Part shown: positions 37,543-50,500 of the stretch, one piece after another
Numbering within the stretch: position 1 is the first letter of the stretch
Layout of the letters: each line of letters begins with the position of its first letter
NCBI GenBank assembly: GCA_944990035.1
Contig: CALYLX010000159.1
Location: 992,001-1,056,000 of the forward strand
Direction of reading: 5' to 3'
From: Clitopilus passeckerianus
Taxonomy: Eukaryota; Basidiomycota; Agaricomycetes; Agaricales; Entolomataceae
Length of the DNA: 64,000 nucleotides
Notes under the pieces: model-generated
What the model was told of the DNA's origin: nothing
The model's database searches: none
Seen by the model: only the letters and a program-made list of their open reading frames with translations
Translations under genes and position numbers: made by a program

Positions 37543-39466
37543 TTACTTGGAAAGTGCGGGGACGGTCTCACGGAAGGAGCCCTCAGAGTTTTTCTCGAGC
37601 TTGTCGTCGATGTCATGGTGAACATGAGCAGCAATCTGTTGCTCAGCCTCCTCTCCATCGAACAAGGCAGCGGTTTCCTCGAGGGAGCGTCCCTTAGTCT
37701 CGATGATGACTGATGCATGAATGAGTAAATGGTCGAAGCATAGTGAGCCCTAAAAGCTTACAGAAGTAGCAGAAGATGGTCTCGCAGACGAGCCAGACGC
37801 AGTAAACAACATAGTACTTCCACTGGAGGTTGTCAAGACCGATGGGGTTGACGTATTGGTTGAAAATGAGGGAGCAGGAGATGGCGAAGTTGAAGATGTT
37901 GAAACCCTTGGCACGGAGAGCGTAAGGCAGAATCTCGAGAGTGTAAGACACAATGAGAGGGGTGAATGCGAGACTGTTGAAACAATATTGTCAGCAACTT
38001 GCCGAAAAGAGGGAGAGAAAGCCACATACTCGTAGGCGGCGTAGAACAAGAAGATGAAGGCGATGACAGCGTGGGCTGCACCATCAGAACCGTCGCGAGC
38101 GAAGACAGCAGCACAGGCGGTCTGGAGGGTGTAGAAGATGGTCATACCAATACCGGAGGACAAGAAGAGAGTGCGACGACCGATGCGCTCAACCATGAAT
38201 GAGGCGAGGAGAGCCCAGAACAAGTTCCAGATTTGGAGGATACCATTGATCAAAAGCTGGATGGTGGGGTCGGTGATACCAATACCATCGAACACCTTGT
38301 TGAGGTAGTAGGAGACGAGACCGTTACCAGACCATTGGGAGAAGAAGGCGAGGGCAATGATGATCCTCATGCGCTTCCTGTTACCGGCGGTCTGGTAGAG
38401 GGACTTCCAGCCGACGTTGGCGGCGACGGTGCGGTCAAACTCGATGGCGGCCTTGATCTCGTCAAACTCGTAGCGTACAAGGGGATCTTGGTCATTGCCG
38501 TCGGCATGGTAGTAGGCCAAAGTCTGGAGGGCTTGCTCCTCACGACCCTTGGAGACGAGCCAACGAGGGGACTCGGGGACGAACCAGATCAAAGCAACTT
38601 GGAGGATGGAAGGGAGACCCTGGAGAACAGAGGGTACACGCCATGCCCAGGTAGACTTGATCTTGAAGGTACCGAAGGTGGTCCAGGCAGCACTGAAAGG
38701 GTTGTTAGGAAACTGCAGAAAACGCCACTGCGAAAATTAAAGACATACATAATAGCACCGGAATACCAAAGAGAGTTGTAGGTGGAAGTGAGAGGGGCGC
38801 GGTGGGGAGGGTATGCGACCTCAGTGACCAACATAGGGGCGGCGTTGGCTACGGAAAATAAGTGAGATCACCGGAGGACCCTTCGCAACAAAGATCACAC
38901 TTACCAGCAAAGGTAAGACCGAAACCAATCAAGAAACTAAGGGACAGTTTCTGTCAGTCAGGGTCCGAAATTCATTTTAAAATCTAAATGCAACGTACCG
39001 AGCACCAATGAACATTCCGACGGACTGGGAGGCAGTTTGGATTGCGGTAGCAATGCACATGATGACTGCACCAATGAAGATAGTCGGGCGACGACCGATA
39101 CCGTCAGAGAGGTAAGGGGCGAAGGGGTAAGCCGCGAGGGCACCAATGTTTTGGATGGCGTTCAAGAGACCGAGCTTGCCACCAGTGGGGTTGTTGAAGT
39201 AACTGGTCCATTGGTCAAGAGACTGAAGACCGTTCATCATGGACCCATCATAACCGTTGGTCGAGGAAGTGATGAGAAGGAGGACGATCCATGCGTTCAA
39301 AGCAATGATTCTAGCAAAGAATGAAAAGTCAGCCAGCTGTCTTTGTTGAAGCGAAGTATAGGAGAGCTACTCACCGCCTGTTGTTGTACCATTTCCTGTT
39401 AGGATCAAGGAGCTGCACGTAAGCTGCGGTCGAACCGCCAGAGGAGACAGCTGGTCCACCACCCAT
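37543..39466 (-). CDS. MFS sugar transporter (hexose/lactose-permease type)
   Basis: Seven exons, 39375..39466, 38999..39310, 38905..38936, 38749..38848, 38030..38692, 37762..37973 and 37543..37709, total 1578 nt and 525 residues. Sugar-porter signatures are present: DGIGRRPT (loop 2-3), PESPRWLVSKGR at the end of TM6, VERIGRRTLF (loop 8-9), and ETKGRSLEE after TM12. The NGYDGSMMNGLQ motif in TM1 is typical of fungal lactose/hexose permeases. Twelve membrane segments are expected, at the plasma membrane. The third exon is only 32 nt. The transported sugar cannot be deduced. The gene is intact and oriented leftward. Confidence 0.92.
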
Positions 39467-40893
39467 GTTTGAACTTGATAACTAGGCAAGTGGGAGGAAA
39501 ATGGATACCGAACCATGGCTTCTTCTGGCGGGTTTTATAGGAAAGTTAGCGCGTCGACATGGAGCCTGGCTCATATGACCCGAGTTCTGGTTTCTCCAGA
39601 GGTACGCCGGCTGGCAAGTGTACTTAAGTGTGACAGGTAGTCACAATCACCGTTAACCGCATTTGATCATCCTTTCGGCTAACAGATTCAGGTTTTAACG
39701 ATCCTGGATCATGATGGGCGTGAAATGTTGCGTGTGGTCAGTCTGTGGGGACATTTCTGGAAGGTAACATCAGCACCTGTTCACTCGAACCCACATTTCA
39801 ATACGCGCAAGTAAAATTGCCTTCGAGCCTGTTTGAATGGTTCCCGTGGAATGTCACGAGATCCCAAGCAAACCCCCTGAAACCAATAACCTCCGTCTCC
39901 TGAAAGTACAACCCAGGTCGAAAAACCATGGCGTCCCTGAAGCGTCTCGCCAAATAACCAATTATCAGGCTGAACGATTTCTACGAAATTTCTCCACATA
40001 ACGAATACGGGGAAGGACCATCGCCCCAGCCGGATCTGTGCGCATTTCGTGGGTGTGTCTTCATATTTTCCATCTAGGCACCTTCCGTTTTCAGGGTCCG
40101 AAGTTGCTCCGTGCTGTGCCAAGGTACAACCAGATCCCGCCTGGACCGTTGCCTGCCTGTCCACCTTTGGCCTTTTAGCACGCTCAGGAGGCCCACTCGA
40201 TTCCATTCGCTTCTCTCGCCAGATTCACTGATGCCGACAAGCTAAATCAGCCGTTACCGTCTCACACCTCAATGCAAATTTTGACTTTTGTGGCCGACCA
40301 GGGCAATTTTCTCCTCCGTCCAGCCACTCTGGTTTCTCCGGCCATCCTAGAATGAATCGTCTCCGTCCATCAAGGTCACGGCCATCTAAGGCGAGCTCGA
40401 TTGTCAGATTGCTTCAACCCACTTGCTTCTCGCTCCTTGGAGGTTGCCTGACGTGACGAAAATATTGCATCCATGGCACCTTGCAGTTCTCCCACTTTGA
40501 TAACGATGCACCGAACATCCCCTCTTGTATACTTGACCAATGATTGTGGAGGTGCCCGGCGTCCGCACAATGCATACGTTACATTCTTAAGTGATTGTGG
40601 AGTTTATCGTTTTATATTGGGCTTCTCGATCGACGAGGATTCGCCGGTGAAAACAGATAACGATAACGAAGTAAGAACGAGGTGAGGGCAAGGTGCAGAA
40701 GTTGTGATCTACGAAGTCGCGGGATATCCAAATAAGGTCGAAGACAGCCAAACCAGGCGTCCATCGATTCCCGAAGGCATCGTCGAATCAGACCATGCCG
40801 AAAAACGGCGCAAGGTGGATGGTCAGGTCGAGAGTTGTTGGCAGGTCAGATGAACAGTTCCCAGGAGGAACGCGAGAGGATGACTCTGACGCT
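39467..40893. other. Intergenic region, weak candidate ORF
   Basis: Contains the promoter of the sugar transporter and the 3' flank of ATG11. A 141-codon minus-strand frame at 39781..40206 lacks any motif I recognise and lies in the promoter, so it is not called as a gene; it is the only frame over 100 codons here. Confidence 0.4.
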
Positions 40894-43800
40894 CTAGAAA
40901 CGCCTCAACAGCTCCCTGGCAGATGTGCCAGCATTGTTGGAATCGCCGTTAGGATCGTTTATTGCATCCCCTGGCATTTCGGCCGTCGGAGTTAGGGCTT
41001 CGTGGTCGTGCGAGGTGGGTGATGGTTTCTTCCTGCTGAACCCAAAGCTGTTTGCGAGGTTCGCTAGCGTCCGACTCGCCGTCAAGGAAGGCTTGACGGC
41101 CTCAAACCCTTTGCTCTGAATCGAAGAGCTAGCTGCAAGTGGTGAGGTCTTTGGGATGTGATATGACGTCGTTCTGCGCCGACTTGCAAGGGCGTTCACC
41201 ATTCCATCAGAGATAGACCCATCCGGTGAAGGCGTATTTGGCAGGCCGAAGGGGTTCCCATCCCCTGCTGACGATGGTGAGGATGAGAGCAGCGGCTGAT
41301 CTGTAATAGCGGTTGTCGGTGCCGCCTTGGAGATAGGAGACCCAGTCCCAGCATTGCCAAGAGCTGGCAAGCGCGTAGACGAAAATCGAGAGGTTGTTGA
41401 CAACCTCGAGGCTCGGGAACCAGGACGGAGCGGTGACGGAGCCCCTGGAAGGTGAGGACGGGAATCGACATGGGTAGGATGAGAAGGAGAAGGTGGCAAG
41501 GGGGGGAAAGGTGACTTCGGCGGTGAAGAACTACCTACTTCAGGGAGCGTTGAAGGCGTGGGTGTAGCATCAACAAGAGAGTCCGCATTCGCCTGAGCAA
41601 GCAATTTCGACAGGGACGAAGGCCGAACGGTAGGCGAGGAATTTGTCCTCGGACGTGTCGGGAACAAGGCAGAATTAGGCGGGTGTGTCACCTGGAAGGA
41701 CTCCTCCACCTCTGCCTCAGGTGGGCCAGGAGGCAGCTGGGGCGGCGGGCTCACGCTGAGCACAGCTTCCTTGACGTCCTTATCATTCGATACCTTTCTC
41801 GAGGACGAAACTCTCTTTTTGTTACCGTGACCAGATTGTGTCCAGTCCTCCACCTCGAGCATGTAATACTTGATGCCTTCCCCAAGCCCATATGGATTGC
41901 TGGTGGGATCCTAGGAGTATAGTCGGTCAGTGCGTGTCTACGCGTCGCAGTGACAGCTCCCCGTACCTGCTGATCGACGACACGCTCGGTTATGGACGTT
42001 ATCCTGGCAACGATCCATTCGCGCGTCTTCAGCTGTTCAGCTAAGTGCCCAGTAGCTTGCAGGAAATAATGCGGGAACGAGACTGCCACACGGGAGAAAT
42101 ATCGGATCTCAGCTCATTCCTTCCAAAAATTGCTTGACAAAAAAAAGCAAACACGTACCATTAAAAGCGGCCCACGGCTTGGAGACCGAATTCCGAGTGG
42201 GTAGGAACAGGGCCAAATCGCCTTTTGCAAAGTTCCTGAACGAAATTTTGCCCTTTGCGCGTTCTCTATACTCCTTGCACTGCTTCTGCCATTTCCGGAT
42301 AGTTGACCCAGTTTTCGTGATGGCGTCCAAAAAGTGATCGTGATCGAACCCGCGAAGTACTTCCAGAGCCACAGCAGGCTCAGATGGGTCGATAGGCGTT
42401 GGCTCCTCAGGTTGTCCAATGATACTATGTCGCAATCCAGACGAAAACACCACGGAATCCCCGAGGTTGTTGTTGTTGCCGCCCGTCTGCTTCGAGGGAT
42501 TGGAGTGCGAAGTCATGTTTTGCGCCGTCCCAAGCGCCTTGACATGTGAATTCCTAAAACTGATCGCCACATCCAAAATCTGCGCAACCAGCCTCCTCGC
42601 ATCCTCCAACTGCGTCTCGAAATCCGACCGCGACACCTGCCCCGCCCTCAAATCGTCCCGGAGGAGCTTCTCCACATGCTGCGCCTCACTAAGCTCCCGC
42701 TCCACACGATGTAGTTGTTCCCTCAACCTCGCGCTCTCCGCATTGGCAAGACTGAGATCAGCACGAAGGTCCTTCGCCTTCCGCTCCGTGTTCTCCTGCA
42801 CCACCTTCAGCTCGAAGAATTGCCTCTCCAACACGGCACGGTCCCCATCCGCCTCAGCGATATGGTCCCGTATGACCCTCTCATGCTCCGTCGCCTGCGC
42901 CCTCAACATCCTATCCTTCTCCCCACTCGCCTCCTTGAGCGCCATATGCACCTCCGCACTCTCCATCCTCGCAGCCTGTATCTGCGCCTCCAAATCCTCC
43001 CCTCTACTCCTCGCCTCCTCCAATTTCCTTAGCGATATAGCCTGCTCTTCAAGCAAACTATTGATCTTCTCCGAGTTCCTCGTCTCGAGCGCCTTGACAT
43101 CCTCGAAATCCGTCCGGACTTGGTTCAGCTCCTGCCTAAGGTTCTCGATGAGGTCGGTCTGGTCTCCAGCACTATCCAGCGCATTCGACAGCTCCTCTCT
43201 CTGTCGCTCGATATCCGCGTGTAGGTCCGAATTCCTTTCTTCCACAATCCTCCTCGTGGTGGACTCCGTCTCTAGCTCGTCCCGAGTCTGGCGTAACTCT
43301 TTCTCCAACCGCTCCGCGCGCTCGCGTTCGGCTTGAGCTTGGGCTTCGGCAGCTTCAACTCGTTCTTGGAGAGTCCGGAGGTCCTGTCGAAGGGTTGTGC
43401 GTTCCTCCTGGAAGACGGACTCCATCTGTGCTTTGGACTTTTGGATCGCCCGTAGCTCCTCCACGGCTTCTTGATAGGCTTGCTGGTCCGCTTCAATTGA
43501 CCGCCTGCGTGAACTTTGTAGCCTCGAGGCTGATAGTACTGTATCATAGACCGTGCATTAACTCCCACCCTCATGTAGTAGTGTAGGAAACTCGAACTTA
43601 CGAGACCTCTCAGCAATCTTATCAAACCCAACCTCCAGGCCCTCCATCTTCTGAACCGCCTTATCCAATGCCGCTCTACACTCCTGCACAGCCTTGAGTG
43701 CAGCACTATCATTGCTCGCCACTGCGTACTGTTGGAGGTCGTCCAAGACTCTCAGGAGGGCTAACAATCACGACCTTCTATCAGTTAAGTGAACACATTG

Positions 43801-45766
43801 AGAGGAATGGAGGGCTGACCATCAACATCTTCCCTCTCCAACGCATACTCCGCCTCCATACTCCCTGACGGCGTAAAGTCAATCGTAGGCACCGGGTCGT
43901 CCATCCCCCGCGCCTCGAAAGGGAGCTGCCCGTGTAGCTCGCTCCGGTAGAGTTGGCGGCGTTTGCGTTCGCTGGCGCTGTGTGCACCCTTGTTGTTAGT
44001 TTTTATCATAATAGAAAAGGTACTGTGGACACACGAGAATTTAGCCATGACCTCAAGTATGCTTTGCGCTCTTTGGTAGAAAAACCTCGCTAGACGAACG
44101 CCTTAACTCTCTGCAGGTTTTAGGGAGAAGTAGGTCACCTACAAAACTCCTTCCGCCTGACAACCTCCACAACCGTCGCCCCATACGCATAAATCATCCC
44201 ATGCAGCCTCGATATGTGCGCAAAACTGTTCTTTCCCCTAAAACTCGCTTGGAGGGTGTTGAGCAGGGCGGGGAGAGTGACCATTGTGTTGTTGAGGGTA
44301 GAGATTTGGCGCAGGAGGTGGTGGGTGTGGTGGGTGTATTCGTTCTGGGTGAGATGTTAAAAGGAGATAGGTGTTTATGTGAGGAATGAACTGACCTTTG
44401 CTTCGGTGATAACCTGCACTTCATGTCGGAGGTTGTTATCCAGTTGACGTAGTTCTGCACCCATCCCAGATTGATTAACCTCAATATCTCGAACCCTGAA
44501 CTGGGGACGTACCATGTATCACGCCCTCCGCCTCCTGTCCCTGTCCTTCCCCAGCCCCTTCCAATAGGGCCACCTTACCTGCAATCTTACTAACCATCTC
44601 CCCCGCTCTCCTCTTACACCCCTCCGCTTCTTCAAGAATCTCAACCGAGGCCACAGCGTTACGTATCCCATCACTCCCCTCCTTCAACTGCAGCACCATC
44701 CCCTCCACATGTTGTAGCCTCGCAACCTGATCACCTTCATACCCACATCAGTCTCATTCCTCTCATGGATAGTAGAACGAAGCAACTCACCATGAATCCT
44801 GGCACACCCCTCCCTAACCTGCTTCATCTTCCCGCCACTGACATAATCCCCCAACGTCCTCTCCCTGGTCTCCCCCTTCTCAACCGCCCTCCTCGCCTGC
44901 TGTGACAAAAACTCGGGATGGATCTTCACCCTCCCTATCAGCTCCAAATCCGCCTCAATCCCCTCCAGCAGGTGGCGCTGTTTCTCTAATTCCCTGTGGG
45001 AAAGGGAAGCGACGGTCTCGAAGGTGTCGTTGATGGAGAGGAGGTTGAGGTCAAAGGCTGTTGAAGCTATACGGATGCCCTCGTATTGGTGGTGCATCGA
45101 GAGGGAGAGGGAGGTGATTTGGTCGTGGTGTAGGTGCGCAGTGTGGAGGAAGGAGGAGGCGAGTTGGGAGGGTTTGAATGGGGGGGTTGCGGTTATGCTT
45201 TCTGTTTATACAAAGTACATGGTTAGGATATGAATGGGAAGGAGGAGATAGAGAGGGGTGGTAAGGATAGAAACGAAACGAACCTTCAATAGGCGGCTGC
45301 AGTGGAGGCTCGACCCTCAGTTCAGCCAGAACCTCCTCCGGCTCGTAGTCCAGGTAGTATTTGTTGAACACATATATCAGCTTTATTCCATGACTGAGAT
45401 TAGTTCCACGAGGCCTCCACTCATAGAATGTGTTTTGGTAGAGAACTGACTTGTTCACGAACCCCAGCAAGTTCGCGTATATTAGCATTGACGAGTCTTC
45501 GTCCGTCGGGTAGGTATGCGAGGATGGCCTCCTCTTCGATTCCAGTTTCTTGGCTGAGGAATGTCTCTAGGGTTCCTATTCTGTTTCCCCGATTTCAAAT
45601 TGGTCTCAACCTTCAAAGGGAGAATATCCAGGCATACCGTTCTATATCCCGCAGCGCTAGATTCGACTGCAGCACCATGTCAGTCCACGAGGTATATTCA
45701 TCCACTCTTGTGCACAAAACACACCTTGAAAACCTGCCCATCCTCCGCCCTACATATCTGTATCAT
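40894..45766 (-). CDS. ATG11: Selective-autophagy scaffold Atg11
   Basis: A multi-exon minus-strand gene from ATG at 45766 to TAG at 40894. The N-terminus MIQICRAEDGQVFK continues over two short exons into NLALRDIER and LETFLSQETGIEEEAILAYL, the ubiquitin-like start of Atg11, then VFNKYYLDYE. Helical exons between 43.5 and 45.2 kb lead to a very long coiled-coil exon (42109..43464 region). After that come SFPHYFLQATGHL, ITSITERVVD, NPYGLGEGIKYYMLEVEDW, the conserved Atg11 C-terminal domain, and a Ser/Pro-rich tail. Atg11 links cargo receptors to the autophagy initiation machinery at the phagophore assembly site (cytoplasm-to-vacuole, pexophagy, mitophagy). Acceptor GAAACAG after DIER is required for frame; a nearer AG would shift it. 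Exact borders of the middle exons were not all resolved. Confidence 0.9.
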
Positions 45767-47568
45767 ATCCGTGTCCTATGCGTGTTCGTCTCCTTGTCCA
45801 GTGTGTAAAAGGTGATGAATTGTTGAGAGAAAGAAATGGCGGAGACTGTGCAGTTTTGGTGAACTTTAGACTCGGAGAATAGTTCAAATCAAGCAAGTCA
45901 TGGCGGTCAAGGGGGTGACGTAATAGATTTGTCAGCATTGAGGCTGATTTAGTCGGGTCTCTTCTCTTCAACATGACCTCATACACCCCGACAGATTGCT
46001 TCTATCCACTACCAATGCTCTATATCAGCACATCTTACGAAATCCATTCCTCGCTCTCCTGGCCTGATAGAAGAGAGTCAAATCTCAGCCAGGCTCACTT
46101 AGAATACCACCGCATCTCCTGTATATCTACCAATAATCGAAATCGCTCTGCGCTGTGCGAACAGTTCGTATACCAACCCTTAATGTGACATCCCTGCGTA
46201 ATCCATTCATCGCTCTCCTCGGACACTGGCATCCTATGATTGAAATATGAAAGAGAGTGCATGCCGATCCCGGCGTCCAGGTATCTTCAGGCACTCAGAG
46301 GGCCAAAAGATCTGCCCTTCACCTTCAAATTCAGGCTGAACTGCGGTCTGGCAAGTCTCTGATGGCGTTGCGGTTTCAGTGCATGCGCCACCGCGCCGCC
46401 ACCCCCATGTCACGCTCCTACTAATAGTAATACCCTTTCCTTCCGCTGGTTGCCTTCCCAACTGCCTTCGGAGTCGTCAGGGAATTATGAAGGTGCAGGG
46501 GATACCGCGGCTGGGTCAGGCTACGAACCCTACCTCACTCAACCCTGCCGGAAAGATCCTCATTCCGTTGGCAGATGCCACTAGCAGAGGCACCTCTGAG
46601 AAACAAGGGTCTCCTTCTCCCTTCATCTTACATATTCAACCTGAGAACTATTACTTACCCTTGAGAGAGCATTCAAGGTACATCCATCCCGCAATATACA
46701 TTATTGTTCCCACCTAGCTGCATACCCTGACTGCCACGCTTTCCAGAACGTTTTCTTCGGATCGAATGGTTTGGCTGAAGGGAGCCCGAGGTGACGGAAC
46801 CAAATTATGTTTATTGCAAGACACGCAGAACGTCGACCGAGAGTGCTATGCTCTGGGCGTCCAAACTGCCTCTTACTGAGGAGTGTTGGAGACATCTGCG
46901 TATGGACATTGCTTTCAGTCCAGTAAGCCTCTATTCACCGCGAAATGCAGGCTGACCTTATCTTATTGAGCACTGCCAAACGTCTGCATCCGCCTCACGC
47001 ACCGTATTACATTCTATCAGCATCTACTAGTACTTACTTGCTGCGAAGAGATGGAACGGTCCTCATTGCCTCCATTCTAAACTAATGATCATGAAACCTG
47101 CTTTGTTCCCGACTCCAAAATTTACCATGAATTTTACACCCTTCATGTGTTCTCCAACCCGCTATCTCGCCGGGGCCCAAGTACAATCGAGATAGGGAGA
47201 AGACGAAAATGTGTAGACCACGGTCCACTACATCGCTAGGACCTGAAACGACTGTTTCGGAAGACTAAGACCATGTAAGTTGGAGGCAGTAACTGTTTTC
47301 TCGAGGTACAACATCTCTCACTGTAGCTCTCCTATCTGCATACCGGTCACTTCAAAAGTTCTATCAAATTGCAAATCGGGCTATTTCTTTGGCTCTCCAA
47401 TGTATGAGGCAGGTACTTGCCCTGTTGGCATGGGTGGGCGGGATCTTGCCGTTGTTTGTCAGGAGTATCAACGTTTCTACGCCGTTCTACATAACGTGTA
47501 GACATAATAGATGGAGAGGTAGTGTAACAAAAGGTTATGTACAAGCGGGATATTGTAATGAGTCTTAT
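45767..47568. other. Intergenic region upstream of ATG11
   Basis: Promoter of ATG11 and the 3' flank of the NACHT-ankyrin gene. Apart from the repeat at 46597..46890, only short frames without motifs are present. Confidence 0.5.
46597..46890. repeat. Diverged segment shared with 52198..52510
   Basis: Shares an ordered series of blocks with 52198..52510 in the same orientation: AGAAACAAGGGT, CTTGAGA, CAAGGTA(C/T)ATCCA, a block with TACCCTG, TTCTTCG, and finally GCCCGAGG(T/C)GACGGAACC. Similarity is partial, with small gaps. The pair flanks the NACHT-ankyrin gene, one copy on each side. No terminal inverted repeats or coding capacity were recognised. Confidence 0.55.
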
Positions 47569-50500
47569 TCATATCCAGTGTATAAAGAAGAGAAATAGGA
47601 TATACCGGCACTGGGGAGTGTAAGGAGTGCCAAGTGCCAGAACTGCTTCACGGCCATATATAGCTACCCATATCAATGGCGTGCATCCGTCCGAGCCCGC
47701 GAATGCTCTTTGTGGTTGAGCAAGAGTCCCACCACCGCTTCCTGGCCACTTCCGACTGCACGATCGAGTGCTGTCCTCCCCACGACGTTCCCCCAAGCTG
47801 ACGTCGACGCCCTCGAGGTCGAGCAGGAGTCCCACCACTCCTTCATAGCCCTCTTCGGCTGCATGGATGAGTGGTGTCCGTCCCTCGATGTCCACTAAAT
47901 TTATGTTGATACCCTCATGGTTGAGTAAGAGTTTCACCACTGCTTCGTGGCGGCCTTCGACTGCATGGCTGAGTGGTGTCCTTCCTTTGTTGTCCGCCAA
48001 GTTGACGTCGATACCCTCGTGGGCGAGCAAGAGTGTCACCACCACTTCATGACCGTCACAAGCTGCGCATATCAACGGTGTCCATCCGTCGCAATTTGCC
48101 AAATTGACGTTGATTCTCTCATGGTCGAGCAAGAGCGCCACCACTGCTTCATGACCACCTCCGACTGCATGACTTAACAGCGTCGTTCCATGGACGTCCA
48201 CCGAATTGATGTCGATGTCTTTGTAGTTGAGCAGGAGCCCTACCACCCCTTCATGGCCATTCCGAGCTGCCCATATCAATGGTGTCCATCCATCGGGATC
48301 TCCCAAATTGGCGTTGATGCCCTCGTGGTTGAGGAAGAATGCCACCACTGCTTCACGACCACCTCCGACTGCATGGCTGAGTGGTGTCCTTCCTTTGTTG
48401 TCCACCAAGTTGACGTCGATGCCCTCGTGGACAAGCAAGAGTGCCACCGCTGCTTCATGGCCACCGAAAGCTGCCCACATCAACGGTGTCCATCCGTCGG
48501 ATTCCGCCAAATTAACGTCAATGCCCCCATGGTTGAGCAAGGATGCCACCACTGCGTCAAGACCAGCTCCGGCTGCATGGCTTAACAACGTCCTTCCTCG
48601 GTTGTCCACCAGATTGATGTCGATGTCTTCGTAGTTGAGCAGGAGTACCGCCGCCCCTTCATGACCCTGCCTACATGCATGCACCAGAGCTGTGAAACCC
48701 TCCCTATCTCTTCCATTGACGTGGCCAACCGGAAGTGACCTTTGTGCTTCCCATCCATCGGAAAGGAGGCCAGGGCTCGCAGTGTCGTGCTGTGTTCTGG
48801 ACCAGCGCTGCATTGCTTCAAGACAAGCTATCCTGCCCATGTATGCGGCATACATGAGAGGTGTTCTACCTTCAGCCGTCAGGGGAACTTCCTCAAGGGC
48901 ACCCAAAAGACTTGGTAGTAGAGTGATCCGATTGTAGTATATCGCAAGTAAAACGGGGGATATTGTCGTGGTTGGAGGACTATCGGGGTCGTAAGGATCG
49001 AAGGAGCTCAGTATGTGGGTGCAGCAGAGGTGGGGAGCTATGTCGCCATTTGTTAAGAATATATTGAAATTGCTAGAAGTTTCTTCTCCTTCACCATGGA
49101 ATCCCACATTCCGGGCTGCATAGTCATAGAATGGAATGATATGGGATGATAAACGCCAAGAGGAATCCTGCAATGTGCCAATGCAGAGCAGCAGGGAAAG
49201 GTATGCAATGCAAGTGTTGACTATTGATTCTTCTGCACCAGGGAAGTACTCGGACTGGATTCGTGGGGAACTCTTGAGCTGTGAAATCTGATAGTGGCAA
49301 AACTCAGCATGGAATGTTGCAAATATAGAGCTTGGTACTTACGGACAAAGATCACGCTCTTATCTCGTAAAATGACCAGGCCGGCACATAGAGAAGAGAT
49401 TGTCGACATGGACATGTCATAATCCTCAATGTTTTCGAAACCGGCCTTAGTGGCGAGTGCATGCTGTAATTCTCTGACAGACAGCCGGCGCTTTGCGCGG
49501 GTAACCCAAGTCAATGTCATCATCGCAAGTTCTCTGCGTGATTCAGGATATGTCTTGAAGCGCTGAAGAACACATTCGTACGTGGCATCAATGTCGTGCG
49601 GAAGATTGGCCAGAGCATCCTTCAAAGTTCCGCGGTTGAGTTGGTCTACAAGCATATTCATGTGGAGTTCGACCATGAGGAATCTACCCGTAAGATACTC
49701 AGCGAGGTCGGCTACTGGAACTCGCGGAATAGAAAACTTACCTTCCTCCCGCAGCCTCCTTCACTTTCTGCACGATTTCTGCCAAAAATCCGTTCGAAAT
49801 GTCAAAGTGAAATTTCGCCGTGCCGATTCTGTTCCAGATATATGTAGACATGTCTTCATCATTTGCATCAATCTCTTGTCGGATTGCATTGAATTCCTTG
49901 AATAGTTCCTCCATGCCATCAAGCATTCGGGATGTTACAAGCAATTTGACAGTATTCCCGAGGGAGGAAAGAATATGAAGGAGCTCGCGAAGGCTCTCGA
50001 TGTTGTAGTTCTCTAGGTATTCGTCGAGCGCGTCAAGAACGATGTAGTACCGCTGAAACTGATGGCAGGTTTTTGAAAGGGTAGGGTGCAGCGCAGTGGT
50101 TGGGGGCCGAGGGTGGTCCTTCTGATTGGCCTCATGAAAAGCCTCTAGATGTGCAGACGCTCCTTTGCCTTGGTAGGATTCATATAGCTGCCTTGACAAG
50201 CATTCAACAACCATCGCGGTGTCCTGTTGGCCTTGAAGCTTGTAGTTGAAGTAGGCAAACCCGACGGCCACTGTGTCGGAACGACGCTGGCGTAAGTAAT
50301 CAATCACCAATGAGCTGATGGAAGGGAACAGAGAGATGAGTGGAATTCTAATGAACAGCGAAGGGTAAAAACTCACGCTATGGTAGTCTTCCCGACCCCA
50401 GCTGGATAGCAATATTAGAACAGAATATGATGGCAGAGGTAGAGCCTTTACGTATGCCTGGACACCACAATACAGGGCAGCTGGGCCCCCCCTGCCACCT

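Noticed and set aside
42419..43336. 305-codon plus-strand open frame inside ATG11
   Set aside because: It is the antisense shadow of the ATG11 coiled-coil exon; its Ser/Cys/Leu bias is what antisense of Glu/Arg-rich codons produces.
47867..48634. Plus-strand open frames with repeated peptide units opposite the ankyrin repeats
   Set aside because: Their repetition is inherited from the ankyrin-coding strand; they have no ATG context or homology of their own.
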